16,483 nt of DNA from assembly GCA_964557285.1 (NCBI GenBank), contig CAZKZS010000086.1, forward strand, positions 1-16,483, written 5' to 3'. Every line of letters starts with the position of its first letter. Position 1 is the first letter of the stretch. Below are positions 16,315 through 16,483 of the stretch, one piece after another. Under the pieces are notes generated by a model. That model saw only the letters and a program-made list of their open reading frames with translations. It was not told where the DNA came from and made no database searches. The stretch is from SB15 sp964557285. GTDB taxonomy: Bacteria > Chloroflexota > Anaerolineae > Aggregatilineales > J027. A program made the translations under genes and the position numbers.

Positions 16315-16483
16315 ATGATGGAGGTGCGTCGTACCTACAAATATCGCCTATATCGATGCGATAAACGCGACCAGCATTTGCACCAGCAAATCAACATCGC
16401 GGGTGTGGTCTGGAATCACGCGCTGGCGCTGCAAAAACGCTATTACTGCCTCACGGGAAAGTACATTCAACTCGATATTATGC
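16315..16483 (+). CDS. tnpB: TnpB-family RNA-guided nuclease of IS200/IS605 type, N-terminal fragment
   Basis: Fifty-six codons are visible before the right edge. The start VRRTYKYRLYRCDKRDQHLH followed by NIAGVVWNHALALQKRYY matches the N-terminal helix-turn-helix (OrfB_IS605) pattern of TnpB: a KYRLYP-like strand, then a helix, then the R/VWNxALALxxxxY motif. TnpB proteins are transposon-encoded RuvC-type nucleases guided by an RNA from the element's right end; the RuvC part is beyond the window. There are two adjacent ATG codons, 16315 and 16318. AGAAGG (16305-16310) is four bases before the first and seven before the second, which slightly favours 16318. The gene reads opposite to the histidine kinase string, as expected for an inserted element. 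Confidence 0.8.
   Translation, partial: MMEVRRTYKYRLYRCDKRDQHLHQQINIAGVVWNHALALQKRYYCLTGKYIQLDIM

Larger units (their letters stand above)
16019..16483 (+). mobile_element. Left end of an IS200/IS605-family (tnpB-type) element, partial
   Basis: The stretch holds a subterminal two-part hairpin (16043-16075), a leader of about 240 bases without a convincing gene, and the start of a TnpB-type reading frame at 16315. Elements of this family have hairpin ends instead of inverted repeats. No TnpA (Y1 transposase) is visible here, so it could be a tnpB-only (IS1341-like) element or tnpA may lie outside. The exact left boundary cannot be set because of the N gap. The open frame at 16081-16314 has no recognisable features and is not called as a gene. 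Confidence 0.6.

Noticed and set aside
1..16483. CRISPR array, tRNA or rRNA genes
   Set aside because: No regularly spaced direct repeats and no tRNA- or rRNA-like stretch were seen by eye; almost all of the window is coding.

Overview
The window looks like chromosomal DNA of a free-living bacterium with a large signalling repertoire. The best guess is a Chloroflexota (Anaerolineae-like) genome. The basis is the style of the proteins: multi-GAF histidine kinases, a 7TM histidine kinase, vWA and FHA membrane proteins, and a kinase fused to an ATPase. This is inference, because no rRNA or other marker gene fixes the taxon. Coding density is very high. A run of exactly 10 N at 16009-16018 is a scaffold join, so the order across it is less certain than elsewhere.

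Region 1 (1-6169) is a phospho-signalling / cytoskeleton-like module. A divergent promoter region (5521-5617) separates two directions. Leftward runs a 1326-residue tubulin-like (Tubulin_2-type) protein fused to a P-loop ATPase. It is overlapped by 38 bp with a second leftward gene that joins an AAA-like ATPase to a Ser/Thr protein kinase and runs off the left edge. Rightward runs a small membrane-anchored FHA protein, the expected reader of phosphothreonine made by the kinase.

Region 2 (6105-16008) is a leftward gene string with almost no spacing: a giant cytosolic histidine kinase with at least seven complete GAF domains plus a truncated eighth, a 7TM histidine kinase, rsmH (16S rRNA m4C1402 methyltransferase), a secreted/membrane vWA protein with a cytoplasmic FHA tail, and an EamA/DMT transporter. 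Junctions are a 4-nt gap, ATGA (4 bp), TAATG (1 bp) and an 8-bp overlap, so translational coupling is likely. No response regulator is present. The DMT gene and the rightward FHA gene converge and overlap tail to tail by 65 bp.

Region 3 (16019-16483) lies beyond the N gap. It holds what looks like the left end of an IS200/IS605-family element: a two-part hairpin, a roughly 240-base leader without a convincing gene, and the N-terminus of a TnpB-type protein reading off the right edge.

The most interesting part is Region 1 together with the vWA-FHA gene. One kinase, two FHA proteins (one with an outward vWA sensor/adhesion part) and a tubulin-fold/ATPase fusion with a degraded nucleotide signature could form a phosphothreonine-controlled envelope or filament system. 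That joint function is inferred from context only.
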